Source of the DNA: Sphingomonas taxi
GTDB taxonomy: Bacteria; Pseudomonadota; Alphaproteobacteria; Sphingomonadales; Sphingomonadaceae
DNA: 64,000 bases
Reading direction: 5' to 3'
NCBI RefSeq assembly: GCF_000764535.1
Contig: NZ_CP009571.1
Coordinates: 558,001 to 622,000, forward strand
The notes below the pieces were generated by a model. It searched no databases, was not told where the DNA came from, and saw only the letters and a list, made by a program, of their open reading frames with translations. Positions 9,045-18,371 of this stretch are shown here, piece after piece; the stretch's first letter is position 1; each line of letters opens with the position of its first letter. The position numbers and the translations under genes were made by a program.

Positions 9045-9983
9045 ATGGTTGAGCCCAGCGCCGACGAATATCCGTCGATCGCCTTCCCGCAGGAAATCGA
9101 CGTCGTCGTCGAGCAATTGCAGCGCGCCCGTATCGCCTGGCGCACCGCGCACCCGCACAACGACGAACGCGGCAGCCGCTTCCCCTCGCGTCAGGCGCTC
9201 AAGCGGATCACCGGGGAGCTCGGCACCGCCTTGTTCCCGCTGCGGCTCGGCCCATCGGAGCTGACCGCCGCCAACGAAAATGCGTTCATCGCGGCCTCGC
9301 TCGAATCGACGCTGGCGCAGCTCGCCGCGCAGATCGACCTCGAACTGGGCTATAGCGGCAGCGAGGGCGACGTCCGTGCGACGGCGCTGCGCGCCGAGCG
9401 GCTGATCGGGGCCTTCGCCGCCGGCCTGCCCGAGATCCGCCGCATCCTCGATAGCGACGTGGAAGCCGCTTATGCCGCCGATCCCGCGGCGCGCAGCGTC
9501 GACGAGGTGCTGGTCGCCTATCCGTCGTTCACCGCGATCATTCATCATCGCATCGCGTATTTGCTGTATCGCCTCGGCGCGCCGCTGGTCGCGCGCCTGA
9601 TCGCCGAGATCGCGCATGCCGGCACCGGCATCGACATCCACCCCGCCGCGCGCATCGGCCGGCGGTTCTTCATCGATCACGGCACCGGCGTGGTGATCGG
9701 CGAGACCGCGATCCTCGGCGATCGCGTCCGCCTGTACCAGGGCGTCACCTTGGGCGGCGACCCCGATCTGTTCGGCGACAAATCGGGCGCGCCGCGCCAT
9801 CCGATCGTCGCGGACGATGTGGTGATCCACGCCAATGCGACGATCGTCGGCCGGGTGACGATCGGCGCCCGCTCGCGCATCGGCGGTGGCGTCTGGCTGC
9901 GCCAGGACGTGCCGGCGGACACGCTGGTCGAGGCGCCGGCGCCGCTGTTCCGTGCCTTGCCGATCCCCGCCGCAACGGGTTGA
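9045..9983 (+). CDS. Serine O-acetyltransferase (EpsC-type)
   Basis: 312 residues. The left-handed hexapeptide-repeat domain occupies about residues 195-300 (GIDIHPAARIGRRFFIDHGTGVVIGETAILGDRVRLYQGVTLGGDP), with the DHGTGVVIGET and IHANATIVG motifs of serine acetyltransferase. The long helical N-terminus (about 190 residues) fits the EpsC branch rather than classical CysE. It makes O-acetylserine, the substrate of CysK (encoded at 1823-2743). It does not form an operon with cysK. Its stop abuts the stop of the convergent glycosyltransferase gene with no spacer. Confidence 0.9.
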   Translation: MVEPSADEYPSIAFPQEIDVVVEQLQRARIAWRTAHPHNDERGSRFPSRQALKRITGELGTALFPLRLGPSELTAANENAFIAASLESTLAQLAAQIDLELGYSGSEGDVRATALRAERLIGAFAAGLPEIRRILDSDVEAAYAADPAARSVDEVLVAYPSFTAIIHHRIAYLLYRLGAPLVARLIAEIAHAGTGIDIHPAARIGRRFFIDHGTGVVIGETAILGDRVRLYQGVTLGGDPDLFGDKSGAPRHPIVADDVVIHANATIVGRVTIGARSRIGGGVWLRQDVPADTLVEAPAPLFRALPIPAATG

Positions 9984-10718
9984 TCAGGCGGTCAGCGCCA
10001 TCAGATAGGGGTGGGCGAGGACGCGGTCGGCGTTGCGTGCGCCGATCGCGGTGTCGTTGACCAGCCGGCTGCCCGCGACGGTGCGATAGAGCGCCACGCA
10101 CGTGTCGATCCGGGCGAAGCGCGCGCCCGCCGCGGCGGTCCGGGTGTAGAAGTCCCAGTCGTTGCAATTGTGGAAGCTGGGGTCGAATCCCCCGACCTGC
10201 GCCACCATCGCGCGGCGGACGATCGACCAGCTCGGCCCGATGACGCCGCCGCTGGCCAGGCCGCGACGGATGCAGCCGCCGTCCCAGCCGCATTCGGGCG
10301 CTTGCGGCGCGCCGTCACCCTCGACGCGGGCGAAATGGCCGACGACGATGTCGTGCAGTCCGCCCGCGGTGCCGTCGAGCAGCGCCCGCGCCGCGCCGGG
10401 CAGCCAGACGTCGTCGCTGTCGAGGAAGGCGATCCAGTCGGACCGGGCGGCACCCGCGCCGGTGTTGCGCGCCTGCGATGCGCCGACGTTGCGCGGCAGC
10501 ACGATCGCATCGACCGAGGGATGCGCCGCGGCGAGGCCGCGGATTACCGCCGCGCTGTCGTCGGACGAGCCGTCGTCGACGACGATCACGCGGGCGGGCG
10601 GATGGTCCTGCGCCAGCACGCTGGCGACGGCATCGGCCACGACATGGGCACGGTTGTGGCAGGGAATGACGACGTCATAGGTCGCGAGCGGCGCGAACAG
10701 TAGCGGAACATGGAGCAT
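9984..10718 (-). CDS. Glycosyltransferase family 2
   Basis: 244 residues, a single GT-A domain with no membrane helix. Visible: DVVIPCHNRAHVVADAVASVL, the nucleotide-binding VDDGSSDD (residues 47-54) and the metal-binding LDSDD (99-103). It would transfer a sugar from a nucleotide sugar to an unknown acceptor, perhaps an envelope polysaccharide. It lies 46 bp downstream of a TBDR gene on the same strand and could be cotranscribed with it. The C-terminal part (ALYRTVAGSRLVND) ends shortly after the catalytic domain. Confidence 0.85.
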   Translation of the reverse strand: MLHVPLLFAPLATYDVVIPCHNRAHVVADAVASVLAQDHPPARVIVVDDGSSDDSAAVIRGLAAAHPSVDAIVLPRNVGASQARNTGAGAARSDWIAFLDSDDVWLPGAARALLDGTAGGLHDIVVGHFARVEGDGAPQAPECGWDGGCIRRGLASGGVIGPSWSIVRRAMVAQVGGFDPSFHNCNDWDFYTRTAAAGARFARIDTCVALYRTVAGSRLVNDTAIGARNADRVLAHPYLMALTA

Positions 10719-10764
10719 CGCCGCTCCATGCCAGTTTCCGCCGCGCGATCAAGCGTCGGGCGGC

Positions 10765-13665
10765 TCAGCTGCCGCCGAACCGCACCTTCGCGCCCGCATA
10801 GAGATAGCGGCCGACCGGCGAGATCGGCACGTTGGTCTGGAAGCCGATATCGGGCTTCTGGTCGGTCAGGTTGTTGACCCCGCCGTAGAAGGCGAAATCG
10901 CGGGCGACCTCGATCTGCGCCTGCACGTCGTGCTGCCACAGCGCCTTGTAGCGGAAATAACGGGGATCGACGAGGTTGGCGTTGCCGTCGCTCTCGAAGC
11001 GGCTGAAGCGGCGCACGCCGTTCTGCCAGCGCAGATTGTAGCTGAGCGTCAGCGGCCCGTCGCTCCACGTCGGCGACAGCGTCGCGTTCCAGCGCGGGCG
11101 GAAGATCTGGTCGACGTTGTTCTCGACCTCGGCGCCCGGCGTCGCGACCTGTTCGAGCGTGTTGAGATAGCCACCGACCAGCCGCACGTCGAAGGTCCCG
11201 GCGCCGGTGGTGCGGAAGCGATAGGCGACGTTGAGCTCGGCGCCCGAGGTGCGGAAGGCGGAGACGTTCTGCGGCGTGATCGTATAGCCGTTGATGAAGC
11301 CGGTGCCGGTGCGCCGGCTGATCTGCCCGCAGAACGGATTGGCGAGCGTCGGCTGGTCGACGCAGAGCGCAGCGATGCTGTTGGCGGCATCGCCATTGGG
11401 GTTGTTGATCGCGTCGCGCAGGCGGATGTCGTACCAGTCGACGCCGATCGACAGGCCGGGGACGACATCGGGGCGCAGCACGACGCCCGCGGTCCACGTC
11501 CGCGCCACCTCCGCCTTCAGATCGGGATTGCCCGACACCGAACCGGGGATGAAGATCGCGGCATCGGGATTGTTGGCCGCGGTGAAGGTCGCCGGATTGC
11601 CGCCCAGCCCGCTGATCAGCGCGACGCAATTGGCGGCGCGCGACGCGCTGCCGAGATTGCGGTTGCCGACGTAGCACGGGTCGGAGAAAAAGGCGCTCGA
11701 CCCCGTCGTCGGGCGGAACAACTCGCCGATATTGGGCGCGCGCACCGAGCGTCCATAGGAGCCGCGGAAGCTGATCGCGCGAATCGGCGCCCAGATGCCG
11801 TTGAACTGATAGGCCTTCGTCGATCCGACCGTCGAATAGTCGGAATAGCGTCCCGCCGCGCCGACCGAGAGCAGGTGGAAGAACGGCCGGTCCTTGAGCA
11901 GCGGCGCGTTGAGCTCGCCGAACGCCTCCCACACATCGAAACGGCCGCGCGACGCGGTCGGGATGATATATTCGTCATATTGGTAGAAGGCATTGTCGAC
12001 GAGCGACTGCGCGGGCGTGAAGCGGCTCGACTCGCGCCGGTACTCGCCGCCCACGGCGAAGGCGATCGTGCCGCCCGGCAGCTCGAAGAACCGGCCGAAG
12101 TCGCCGGTCAGCGCGGCATTGACGACATGCTGGGTGATCCGCGCGTTGCTCACCGGATTGTCGAGATAATAAGCGTAGGAGGCGGGATCGACGGTGGCAC
12201 CGCCGAAGGTGTTGACCGGTATGCAGCCCGCCGCCTGCGCCGCCGCCGATCGGCAAACGATCGTGCCGCCGGGGCCGCGTACCGCGTCGAGCGCTTCGAG
12301 GAAGCGCGTGTTCACCCGGTCGTTGAGCTTGGTCGCGCGGACGTCGGTCTGGCCGTAGGTGTAGGAGACGTCGTAGCTGGCGTGGTCGTTCAACCGCCCG
12401 GCGACGTCGACGACACCGCGATAGGTGCGCCGGCGATCGGTCTCGCCGCGACGGGGGATGTCGAAATTGTTGCGGTTGACGTCGATCGAGGTCAGCCCGG
12501 CCGCGCGCGCCGCGGTGAGGATGGTCGCGGGGATGAACGGATTGTCGAGCGCGATCGTCGCCGGATAATTGCCGCCATAGCCGCTGAAGCTGGTGATCGT
12601 CGACTGGACGAACTTGCCTTCGAGGCTGACCTTGAACGCGTCCGATGCATCGTAATGCGAGAGCGCGTTGACCGCGTGGCGACGGGTGCGCGGGAAGATG
12701 TCGCCAATATAGCCCGCCACCGGCGTATCGTCGCCGCCGATGCTGTAGCCGTCGTTCTGCAGGACGCGGCCCGGCGTGTAGATCGCGCCGTCGCCGCGGA
12801 ACGTCTGGTCGCCGATGTAGATGATGCCCTGGTTCGAACTATAGGGATAGCGCAGGTCTCCGAGCGGTGCCGTCTGGTAGCTGCCCGCCTGGCCGGGGAC
12901 ATAGCCATCGACATTGACGAAATACTGGCGTTGCGCGGCGGTGAGGTAGGAACGGTCGTCGTTGGCGAGCGGTTCGTCGGCGTTATATTCGTAGGCGAGC
13001 GTGACGTTGCCGCGGCCATCGGCGAAATTGTGCCCTGCGACGATCGACGCAAAGCGGTTGGCGGCATCGCCGCGGTCGGAGATGCCGAATTGCGAACGCG
13101 CCGATATCCCGTCGAAGTCGCGCTTCATCACGAAATTGACCACGCCGGACACGCCGTCGGCACCGTAGACGGCCGAAGCGGCGCCGGTCAGCACGTCGAC
13201 GCGGTCGATCAGGTCGGTCGGGATCGCGTTGATGTCGACCGCGGCGGTGTCGGGCTGGCCCGCGACGTGGCGGCGGCCGTTGACCAGTACCAACGTGCGG
13301 TTGGGGCCGAGCCCGCGCAGGTCGAGCAGGTTGAGGCCGACCTGGCCGAAGCTGCCGTCCGCCTGGTTGCTGCCCGCGGTCCGCGTGCTGTCGAGCGAGT
13401 TGGTCAGCGCCGGCACGCGCTGAAGGAAGGTGGTGACGTTGGTGTTGCCCGATTGCTGCAGGTCGGCCGCGCCGAATGACACGATCGGATTGGGCGCGGC
13501 ATAATCGGGGCGCTGGATGCGCGATCCGGTGACGATGATGTCGTCGGCCGGTGCGTCGGCGGCAGGCTCGGCCTGGGGTGCGGCGGTCTGTGCCTGCGCA
13601 AGCGGCGCAAGGAAGAGCGCCGCACCTGACAATAGGGAGCGGCTGCGGTGAATGCGGCGCGACAT
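10765..13665 (-). CDS. TonB-dependent receptor (carbohydrate-type locus)
   Basis: 966 residues. Signal peptide with cleavage near AQAQ, then a TonB-box-like DDIIVTGSRIQRP, a plug domain (TLVLVNGRRHVAG..VYGADGVSGVVNFVMKRDF) and a 22-strand barrel region. It should import a large or scarce ligand across the outer membrane with TonB energy. I chose the start at 13665 because GGGGGATCATC precedes its ATG and the signal peptide begins there; a frame extension to 13863 has neither. It is divergent from a sugar ABC importer, so an oligosaccharide ligand is a reasonable inference. A 27-bp palindrome lies between the two units. Confidence 0.92.
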   Translation of the reverse strand: MSRRIHRSRSLLSGAALFLAPLAQAQTAAPQAEPAADAPADDIIVTGSRIQRPDYAAPNPIVSFGAADLQQSGNTNVTTFLQRVPALTNSLDSTRTAGSNQADGSFGQVGLNLLDLRGLGPNRTLVLVNGRRHVAGQPDTAAVDINAIPTDLIDRVDVLTGAASAVYGADGVSGVVNFVMKRDFDGISARSQFGISDRGDAANRFASIVAGHNFADGRGNVTLAYEYNADEPLANDDRSYLTAAQRQYFVNVDGYVPGQAGSYQTAPLGDLRYPYSSNQGIIYIGDQTFRGDGAIYTPGRVLQNDGYSIGGDDTPVAGYIGDIFPRTRRHAVNALSHYDASDAFKVSLEGKFVQSTITSFSGYGGNYPATIALDNPFIPATILTAARAAGLTSIDVNRNNFDIPRRGETDRRRTYRGVVDVAGRLNDHASYDVSYTYGQTDVRATKLNDRVNTRFLEALDAVRGPGGTIVCRSAAAQAAGCIPVNTFGGATVDPASYAYYLDNPVSNARITQHVVNAALTGDFGRFFELPGGTIAFAVGGEYRRESSRFTPAQSLVDNAFYQYDEYIIPTASRGRFDVWEAFGELNAPLLKDRPFFHLLSVGAAGRYSDYSTVGSTKAYQFNGIWAPIRAISFRGSYGRSVRAPNIGELFRPTTGSSAFFSDPCYVGNRNLGSASRAANCVALISGLGGNPATFTAANNPDAAIFIPGSVSGNPDLKAEVARTWTAGVVLRPDVVPGLSIGVDWYDIRLRDAINNPNGDAANSIAALCVDQPTLANPFCGQISRRTGTGFINGYTITPQNVSAFRTSGAELNVAYRFRTTGAGTFDVRLVGGYLNTLEQVATPGAEVENNVDQIFRPRWNATLSPTWSDGPLTLSYNLRWQNGVRRFSRFESDGNANLVDPRYFRYKALWQHDVQAQIEVARDFAFYGGVNNLTDQKPDIGFQTNVPISPVGRYLYAGAKVRFGGS

Positions 13666-13781
13666 GATGATCCCCCTGTGTGCCGGCTCGGTTTCGGCCG
13701 GCGTTCTGTTGTCGCTATCCTTACCGGCATCGCCCGGCGGTTCAATCGCCGCAGCGGCCACGTAGTAGATAAAACAGTCGA

Positions 13782-13808
13782 CATATGAACGATTTAATCG
13801 ATCGTATG
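13782..13808. promoter_or_regulatory. 27-bp palindrome between the TBDR and ABC operons
   Basis: CATATGAACGATT..AATCGATCGTATG: 11 of 13 base pairs match around a central T. It sits 117 bp from the TBDR start and 38 bp from the binding-protein start, placed to control both. The size and symmetry suit a dimeric repressor of LacI or ROK type. No such regulator gene is nearby. Confidence 0.6.
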
Positions 13809-13846
13809 GGTGGTGCCTCGGCAACGGATGCGGCATCGTCGCCGCG

Positions 13847-15115
13847 ATGGGAGAGGGCAGCACGGACGTCGCATGGACGCGCAGGTCCGCCCTCGGGCTG
13901 ATCCCGGCGCTGGCGCTCGCCGGCTGTGCGGGACCGGGCGGGACAGAAGCGCCGCTGTCGATGTGGGCGATGAGCTATGAAGGCGACTATTCGCCGCTGC
14001 TGATGCCCGCCTTCACCGCCGCGACGGGCGTCCCGGTCGAGGTCCAGTCGCTCCCGACCACCGCGAGCCACGAAAAGCTGCTCACCGCCTTCGCTGGCGG
14101 GGCGATGCCCGACGTGTTGATGCTGTTCAACGGCTGGGTGCAGGAGTTCGCCACGATCGGCGCGATCGCGCCACTGCCGTCGCCCGACCTCGTCGCCGAC
14201 ATGTTTCCCGGTGTGCTGGCGGCGACGCGTTTCGCGGGGCGGGACTATGCGGTGCCGTGGTCGGTCGCGCCGCAGGTGCAATTCTACCGCCGCGATATTC
14301 TCGGCGAAGCGGGCTATGACAGCTCGCCCGAGGACTGGGATGGCTGGCGGGCGATGGCGCGCGCGATCAAGCGCCGGCGGCCGGACGATTACGTCTTCCT
14401 CATGCTGCTCAACTGGCCCAACGGGCTCATCACGATGCTGTTGCAGGCCGGCGCGACGATGTTGCGCGATCGCAACACGCGCGGCGCCTTCCAGACCCCC
14501 GAGGCACGCGCCGCCTTCGCCTATTACGTCTCGCTCTACACGGACGGATATGCGCCGATGGCGTTGTCGACCGAGGTGCAGGACCCCGTCGCCGCCTTCG
14601 CCACCGGCTATTGCGCGGTCTGGCCGAGCGGTCCGACGACGCTCAAGGATTTCGCCCGCCGTGCCGATCTGCTCCCGCGCACGCGCTGGGCGACCGCGCG
14701 GCTGCCGGGACCGCACGGCGCCGGTCCGGTGTCGGGACTGAGCGCCAGCCTGTGCGTCTCGACGCAGACCAAGCGCCCGCGCGAGGCCTGGGCCCTGGTC
14801 CGCCATCTGACCTCGATCGAGAGCGAATTGCGCTACCAGCGGCTGATCGGCAATCTGCCCGCCCGCGTCGGCGCCTGGACCGCCCCGCAACTCGCCGCGC
14901 CGGTGCTGCGCCCGTTCGCCGACCAGATGCGCCAGCCCGCCGCCGCCCCGCCGGTGATCGAATGGGAGCAGATCCAGACCGAGGTGCAGTTCGCCGCCGA
15001 GCGGATCGTCCGCGGCGTCCAGACGATGGACGAGGCGTTGGCGGCGCTCGACCGCAGGGTAGACGGGCTGCTCGCCAAACGCCGCGCATTGGTCGAGGCG
15101 GGTCGGATCGCATGA
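13847..15115 (+). CDS. ABC sugar importer, solute-binding lipoprotein
   Basis: 422 residues. Lipoprotein signal with lipobox ALAGC (Cys27), preceded by a twin-arginine-like TRRSALGL. The mature protein is an extracellular solute-binding protein family 1 (maltose/UgpB type): WAMSYEGDYSPLLMPAFTAATGVPVEV, FAGGAMPDVLMLFNG, YAVPWSVAPQVQFYRRDI and the later GPHGAGPVSGLSASLCVS. It would capture a sugar or sugar-like ligand in the periplasm. It is the first gene of a three-gene unit; its stop overlaps the permease start as ATGA. Confidence 0.92.
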   Translation: MGEGSTDVAWTRRSALGLIPALALAGCAGPGGTEAPLSMWAMSYEGDYSPLLMPAFTAATGVPVEVQSLPTTASHEKLLTAFAGGAMPDVLMLFNGWVQEFATIGAIAPLPSPDLVADMFPGVLAATRFAGRDYAVPWSVAPQVQFYRRDILGEAGYDSSPEDWDGWRAMARAIKRRRPDDYVFLMLLNWPNGLITMLLQAGATMLRDRNTRGAFQTPEARAAFAYYVSLYTDGYAPMALSTEVQDPVAAFATGYCAVWPSGPTTLKDFARRADLLPRTRWATARLPGPHGAGPVSGLSASLCVSTQTKRPREAWALVRHLTSIESELRYQRLIGNLPARVGAWTAPQLAAPVLRPFADQMRQPAAAPPVIEWEQIQTEVQFAAERIVRGVQTMDEALAALDRRVDGLLAKRRALVEAGRIA

Positions 15116-15993
15116 CCCGGCAGGAGCGGACCGGCTGGCTGTTCACCGCGCCGGTGCTGGCGATCATCGCGCTCGTCTTCGTACTGCCGACCGCGCTCGC
15201 GCTGGCGTTGTCGGTCACCGATTATTCGATCTACGCGCTCGCTGATTGGTCGAACCTGCATTTCGTCGGCCTCGGCAATTTCACCGGCCTGCTGTCGACG
15301 CCGCTGTTCTGGCGCGCGCTCGGCAACACCCTGCTGTTCGCCGCGCTCGGCGTGCCGATGGCGATCGGCACCTCGCTGTTCGTCGCCTTGCTGCTCAACG
15401 ATGCGACGGTACGGTGGAAGCCGCTGTGGCGCGTGCTGCTGTTCGCGCCTTATGTGACCAGCGTCGTCGCGACCGCGGTGGTATGGCGTATCCTGTTCAA
15501 CCAGCGCTTCGGCCTGATCAACCGCGCGCTCGCCGCCGTCGGCATCGCGCCGGTCGACTGGCTCGGCGACCCGCATGTGTCGATCCCCGCGATCCTGCTG
15601 TTCGTGACCTGGAAGATCTTCGGCTACAACATGATCGTCTTCACCGCCGCGCTGTCGGCGGTGCCGGGCGAGCTGATCGAGGCGGCGCGGCTCGACGGGG
15701 CGGGGCGGTGGGGCCGCTTCCGGCACGTCACCCTGCCGGCGATCGGCCCGACGCTGCTGCTGGCGACGGTGATGAGCGTTGCCGGCTTCCTGCAGATCTT
15801 CGCCGAACCCTATGTGATGACGCTCGGCGGCCCGGCGCAGAGCACGACGACGGTGCTCTACTTCATGTTCGACGAGGGTTTCAAATGGTGGAACCTCGGG
15901 CAGGCGAGCGCGGTCGCGTTCGTGCTGTTCCTGATGATCCTCGCGGTGACGATCGCGCAGACGCGGATCGGAAGGCGCCACGAATGGCTGTGA
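15112..15993 (+). CDS. ABC sugar importer permease, MalF/UgpA type
   Basis: 293 residues, six predicted membrane helices. The binding-protein-dependent transport motif that docks the ATPase is visible (ELIEAARLDGAGRWGRFRHVTLPAIGPTLL, about residues 185-215). It is coupled to the binding-protein gene by an ATGA overlap and overlaps the second permease by 10 bp. It forms half of the inner-membrane channel. Confidence 0.92.
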   Translation: MTRQERTGWLFTAPVLAIIALVFVLPTALALALSVTDYSIYALADWSNLHFVGLGNFTGLLSTPLFWRALGNTLLFAALGVPMAIGTSLFVALLLNDATVRWKPLWRVLLFAPYVTSVVATAVVWRILFNQRFGLINRALAAVGIAPVDWLGDPHVSIPAILLFVTWKIFGYNMIVFTAALSAVPGELIEAARLDGAGRWGRFRHVTLPAIGPTLLLATVMSVAGFLQIFAEPYVMTLGGPAQSTTTVLYFMFDEGFKWWNLGQASAVAFVLFLMILAVTIAQTRIGRRHEWL

Positions 15994-16835
15994 CGCGGCT
16001 GCGCACGATCGTCTCGACCGGCGCGGTGGCGGTGCTGACCGCGCTCACCATCGCGCCGCTGGCCTATATGGTCGTCGTCTCGTTCATGCCGCGCGGCGAA
16101 TCGACCACCCTGCCGACGCCGCTGTGGCCGTCGCATTGGTCGGGCGAGAATTATTACGAGCTGCTGGTCCGGCGATCGATCGACGGCGCCTGGTTCGACT
16201 ATCGCATCGTGCCGGCGCTGGTGAACAGTCTGGGGATCGCGGCGGTCTCGACGCTGCTCGGGCTGTTGCTGACCGTTCCGGCGGGCTATGCCTTCGCCAA
16301 GCTGCGCTTCCGCGGGCGAGCGCGACTGCTCCAGCTGCTGATCGCGTCGCTGGTCGTGCCGGGGCAGGTGGCGATGCTGCCCTTGTTCCTGATCTTCAGG
16401 GAGCTGGGGCTGGTCAACAGCTATGCCGGCGTGATCCTGCCCAGCCTCGCCGGCATCTTCGCGATCCTGTTCGTTCGTCAGGCGACGCTCGCCATCCCCG
16501 ACGAGATGATCGACGCGGCGCGGATCGACGGCGCGGGCGAGACGCGGATCTTCGTCAGCATCGTGCTGCCGCTGCTCACTCCGATCGTCGTCACGCTGGC
16601 GCTGTTCTTGTTCCTGGGGAGCTGGAACGACTTCCTGTGGCCGCTGATCGTGCTCGCCGACCAGCATCTCTACACCCTGCCGGTGGCGATCGCTGCGATC
16701 GGGCGGGAGCATGCCGCGGACGGCGAATTGATGATGGCGGCGGCGGTGGTGACGACGATGCCGGTGCTGCTGCTGTTCCTCGCGCTCCAGCGTTATTATC
16801 TGACCGGGCTGCTCGGCGGCAGCATCAAGGGATAG
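15984..16835 (+). CDS. ABC sugar importer permease, MalG/UgpE type
   Basis: 283 residues, six predicted membrane helices. The ATPase-docking EAA loop is DEMIDAARIDGAGETRIFVSIVLPLL. The C-terminal GLLGGSIKG is the usual ending of MalG/UgpE-type subunits, which inserts at the ATPase dimer. The last 40 bp overlap, antisense, the end of the ATPase gene on the other strand, so the importer's genes form two converging transcription units. Confidence 0.92.
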   Translation: MAVTRLRTIVSTGAVAVLTALTIAPLAYMVVVSFMPRGESTTLPTPLWPSHWSGENYYELLVRRSIDGAWFDYRIVPALVNSLGIAAVSTLLGLLLTVPAGYAFAKLRFRGRARLLQLLIASLVVPGQVAMLPLFLIFRELGLVNSYAGVILPSLAGIFAILFVRQATLAIPDEMIDAARIDGAGETRIFVSIVLPLLTPIVVTLALFLFLGSWNDFLWPLIVLADQHLYTLPVAIAAIGREHAADGELMMAAAVVTTMPVLLLFLALQRYYLTGLLGGSIKG

Positions 16836-17905
16836 GCTCGGCCGTCCGCGGCGAACAGATGCGTGTCCGCCGCGGCGACGTCGAAGCGCAGCGTCTCGCC
16901 GAGCGTCACCGCGCGATCCCCGGGCAGTTGCGCGACGATCGTGCCGATCGCCCCCTGCGCGCCGAGATGCGCGAACGACAGCGGCCCGAGCCGCTCGAAC
17001 AGCTCGACCACGCCGGCAAAGGCGCCCTCCGCGGCCGCGACGAGATGTTCGGGCCGCACGCCCAGCGTCGCGGCGCCACCCACCGCATCGGCGGGGACGT
17101 GGGCGGCGGTGCGCACCGTGGCGCCCCCCGCCAGACGAACCGCGGCGCCGTCCTCGCCGGCCTGGGCGATCGTCACCGGCAGCAGGTTCATCCCCGGCGA
17201 GCCGATCGCCGCGGCGACGGCCAGGCTGGCGGGGCGGCGATAGACGTCGAGCGGCGCGCCAACCTGCTCGACGCGGCCCTCGCTCATCACGACGATGCGG
17301 TTGGCGAGCGTCATCGCCTCCAGTTGGTCGTGCGTGACGTAGATCATCGTCGCACCGAGCTGCTGGTGCAACCGGGCGAATTCGTGCCGCATCCGCGCGC
17401 GCAGCGCGGTGTCGAGGTTGGACAGCGGCTCGTCGAGCAACAGCACGCGCGGCCGACGCACCACCGCCCGCGCGATCGACACGCGCTGGCGCTGGCCGCC
17501 GGACAGCGCGCGGGGGCGCCGGTCGAGCAGGTCGGAAAGATCGAGCATCGCCGCCACCGCCGCCACCCGTTCGGCGATCTCGCGCTTGGCGACGCCGGCG
17601 ACCTTCAGCGGAAAGGCGATATTCTGCGCGACCGTCATCTGCGGATAGAGCGCATAGGATTGGAAGACCATCGCGACGCCGCGTTCGGACGGTGGCGCAT
17701 GGGTGACGTCGCGCCCGTCGATCGCGACGTGCCCGCCGCTGGGGTCTTCGAGCCCGGCGATCATCCGCAGCAGCGTCGACTTGCCGCATCCCGACGGGCC
17801 GACCAGCACGAGGAATTCGCCGTCCTCGACGACGAGGTCGGTCGGCTGCAGCACGGTCACGCCGCCGAAGCCTTTGGTCAGTCCTGATATTTCGACGCTG
17901 GCCAC
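16796..17905 (-). CDS. ABC sugar importer ATPase, MalK/UgpC type
   Basis: 369 residues, standard for the family. Walker A GPSGCGKST (residues 36-44), signature LSGGQRQRVSIARA, Walker B VLLLDEP, switch His in YVTHDQ, then a C-terminal TOBE/OB regulatory domain (about 240-365) containing LGVRPEHL. It powers the two permeases. It is convergent with the permease operon and overlaps it by 40 bp at the 3' ends, so its transcription is separate. Confidence 0.93.
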   Translation of the reverse strand: MASVEISGLTKGFGGVTVLQPTDLVVEDGEFLVLVGPSGCGKSTLLRMIAGLEDPSGGHVAIDGRDVTHAPPSERGVAMVFQSYALYPQMTVAQNIAFPLKVAGVAKREIAERVAAVAAMLDLSDLLDRRPRALSGGQRQRVSIARAVVRRPRVLLLDEPLSNLDTALRARMRHEFARLHQQLGATMIYVTHDQLEAMTLANRIVVMSEGRVEQVGAPLDVYRRPASLAVAAAIGSPGMNLLPVTIAQAGEDGAAVRLAGGATVRTAAHVPADAVGGAATLGVRPEHLVAAAEGAFAGVVELFERLGPLSFAHLGAQGAIGTIVAQLPGDRAVTLGETLRFDVAAADTHLFAADGRAYPLMLPPSSPVR

Positions 17906-18041
17906 GCTCGTCTCCCGATGCTTGGTCCTGCGAGGCGGCGGTGGCCGCTGTCAAACCAAAGTTACGGCCGCAGGTTGGCGGAGTCGCAGGTCGGCCGCGC
18001 CGCGCTTGTGCGAATCGTCGGCGGGTGGCTAGGCTGGCGGC

Positions 18042-18227
18042 ATGACCGAAGATGCAGCGACCCACCGGTTGGGCGAAGCCCTCAACCATCTCCACGCGTT
18101 CGCCGCGACCTTCGACGCGGGCGCGTACGTCGACGAGGCGAGCGCGCTGACCGCCGCCGACCTCCACCTCATCCTCGACACGCTGGAGCAGGTCCACGGC
18201 ATCGTGAAGGCGGCACCGGGCCTGTGA
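18042..18227 (+). CDS. Small acidic protein, unknown
   Basis: 61 residues, predicted mostly helical (THRLGEALNHLHAFAATFDA..DLHLILDTLEQVHGIV), no signal peptide, soluble. Its stop overlaps the start of a 37-residue membrane peptide gene as GTGA, so the pair is probably made together. No recognised family. Support is the regular codon pattern and the coupling. Confidence 0.6.
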   Translation: MTEDAATHRLGEALNHLHAFAATFDAGAYVDEASALTAADLHLILDTLEQVHGIVKAAPGL

Positions 18228-18337
18228 AGCGCCGCCACGCCGGGATCGATCTCGGCGCGACGGTCGCCACCGTGCTCTTCCTCGTGGGCTTCGGCGGCAT
18301 GATCTACGCGTTGGGGGCGAAGATCGGCCTGTTCTAA
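18224..18337 (+). CDS. 37-residue single-span membrane peptide
   Basis: GTG start (18224) overlapping the previous stop. The peptide has a basic N-terminus (VKRRHAG, with Val read as Met) and one hydrophobic segment ATVATVLFLVGFGGMIYALGA, so it should be an inner-membrane peptide with the N-terminus inside. Function unknown. The coupling with the soluble 61-residue protein is the main reason to believe it is real. Confidence 0.55.
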   Translation: MKRRHAGIDLGATVATVLFLVGFGGMIYALGAKIGLF

Positions 18338-18371
18338 CGCGCGCGCCGGCGCCGAGAGGGCGGTCGAGCGG

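Noticed and set aside
9978..9990. TGATCA palindrome at the joined stop codons of the serine acetyltransferase and glycosyltransferase genes
   Set aside because: It is just TGA followed by TCA; a chance result of abutting convergent stops.
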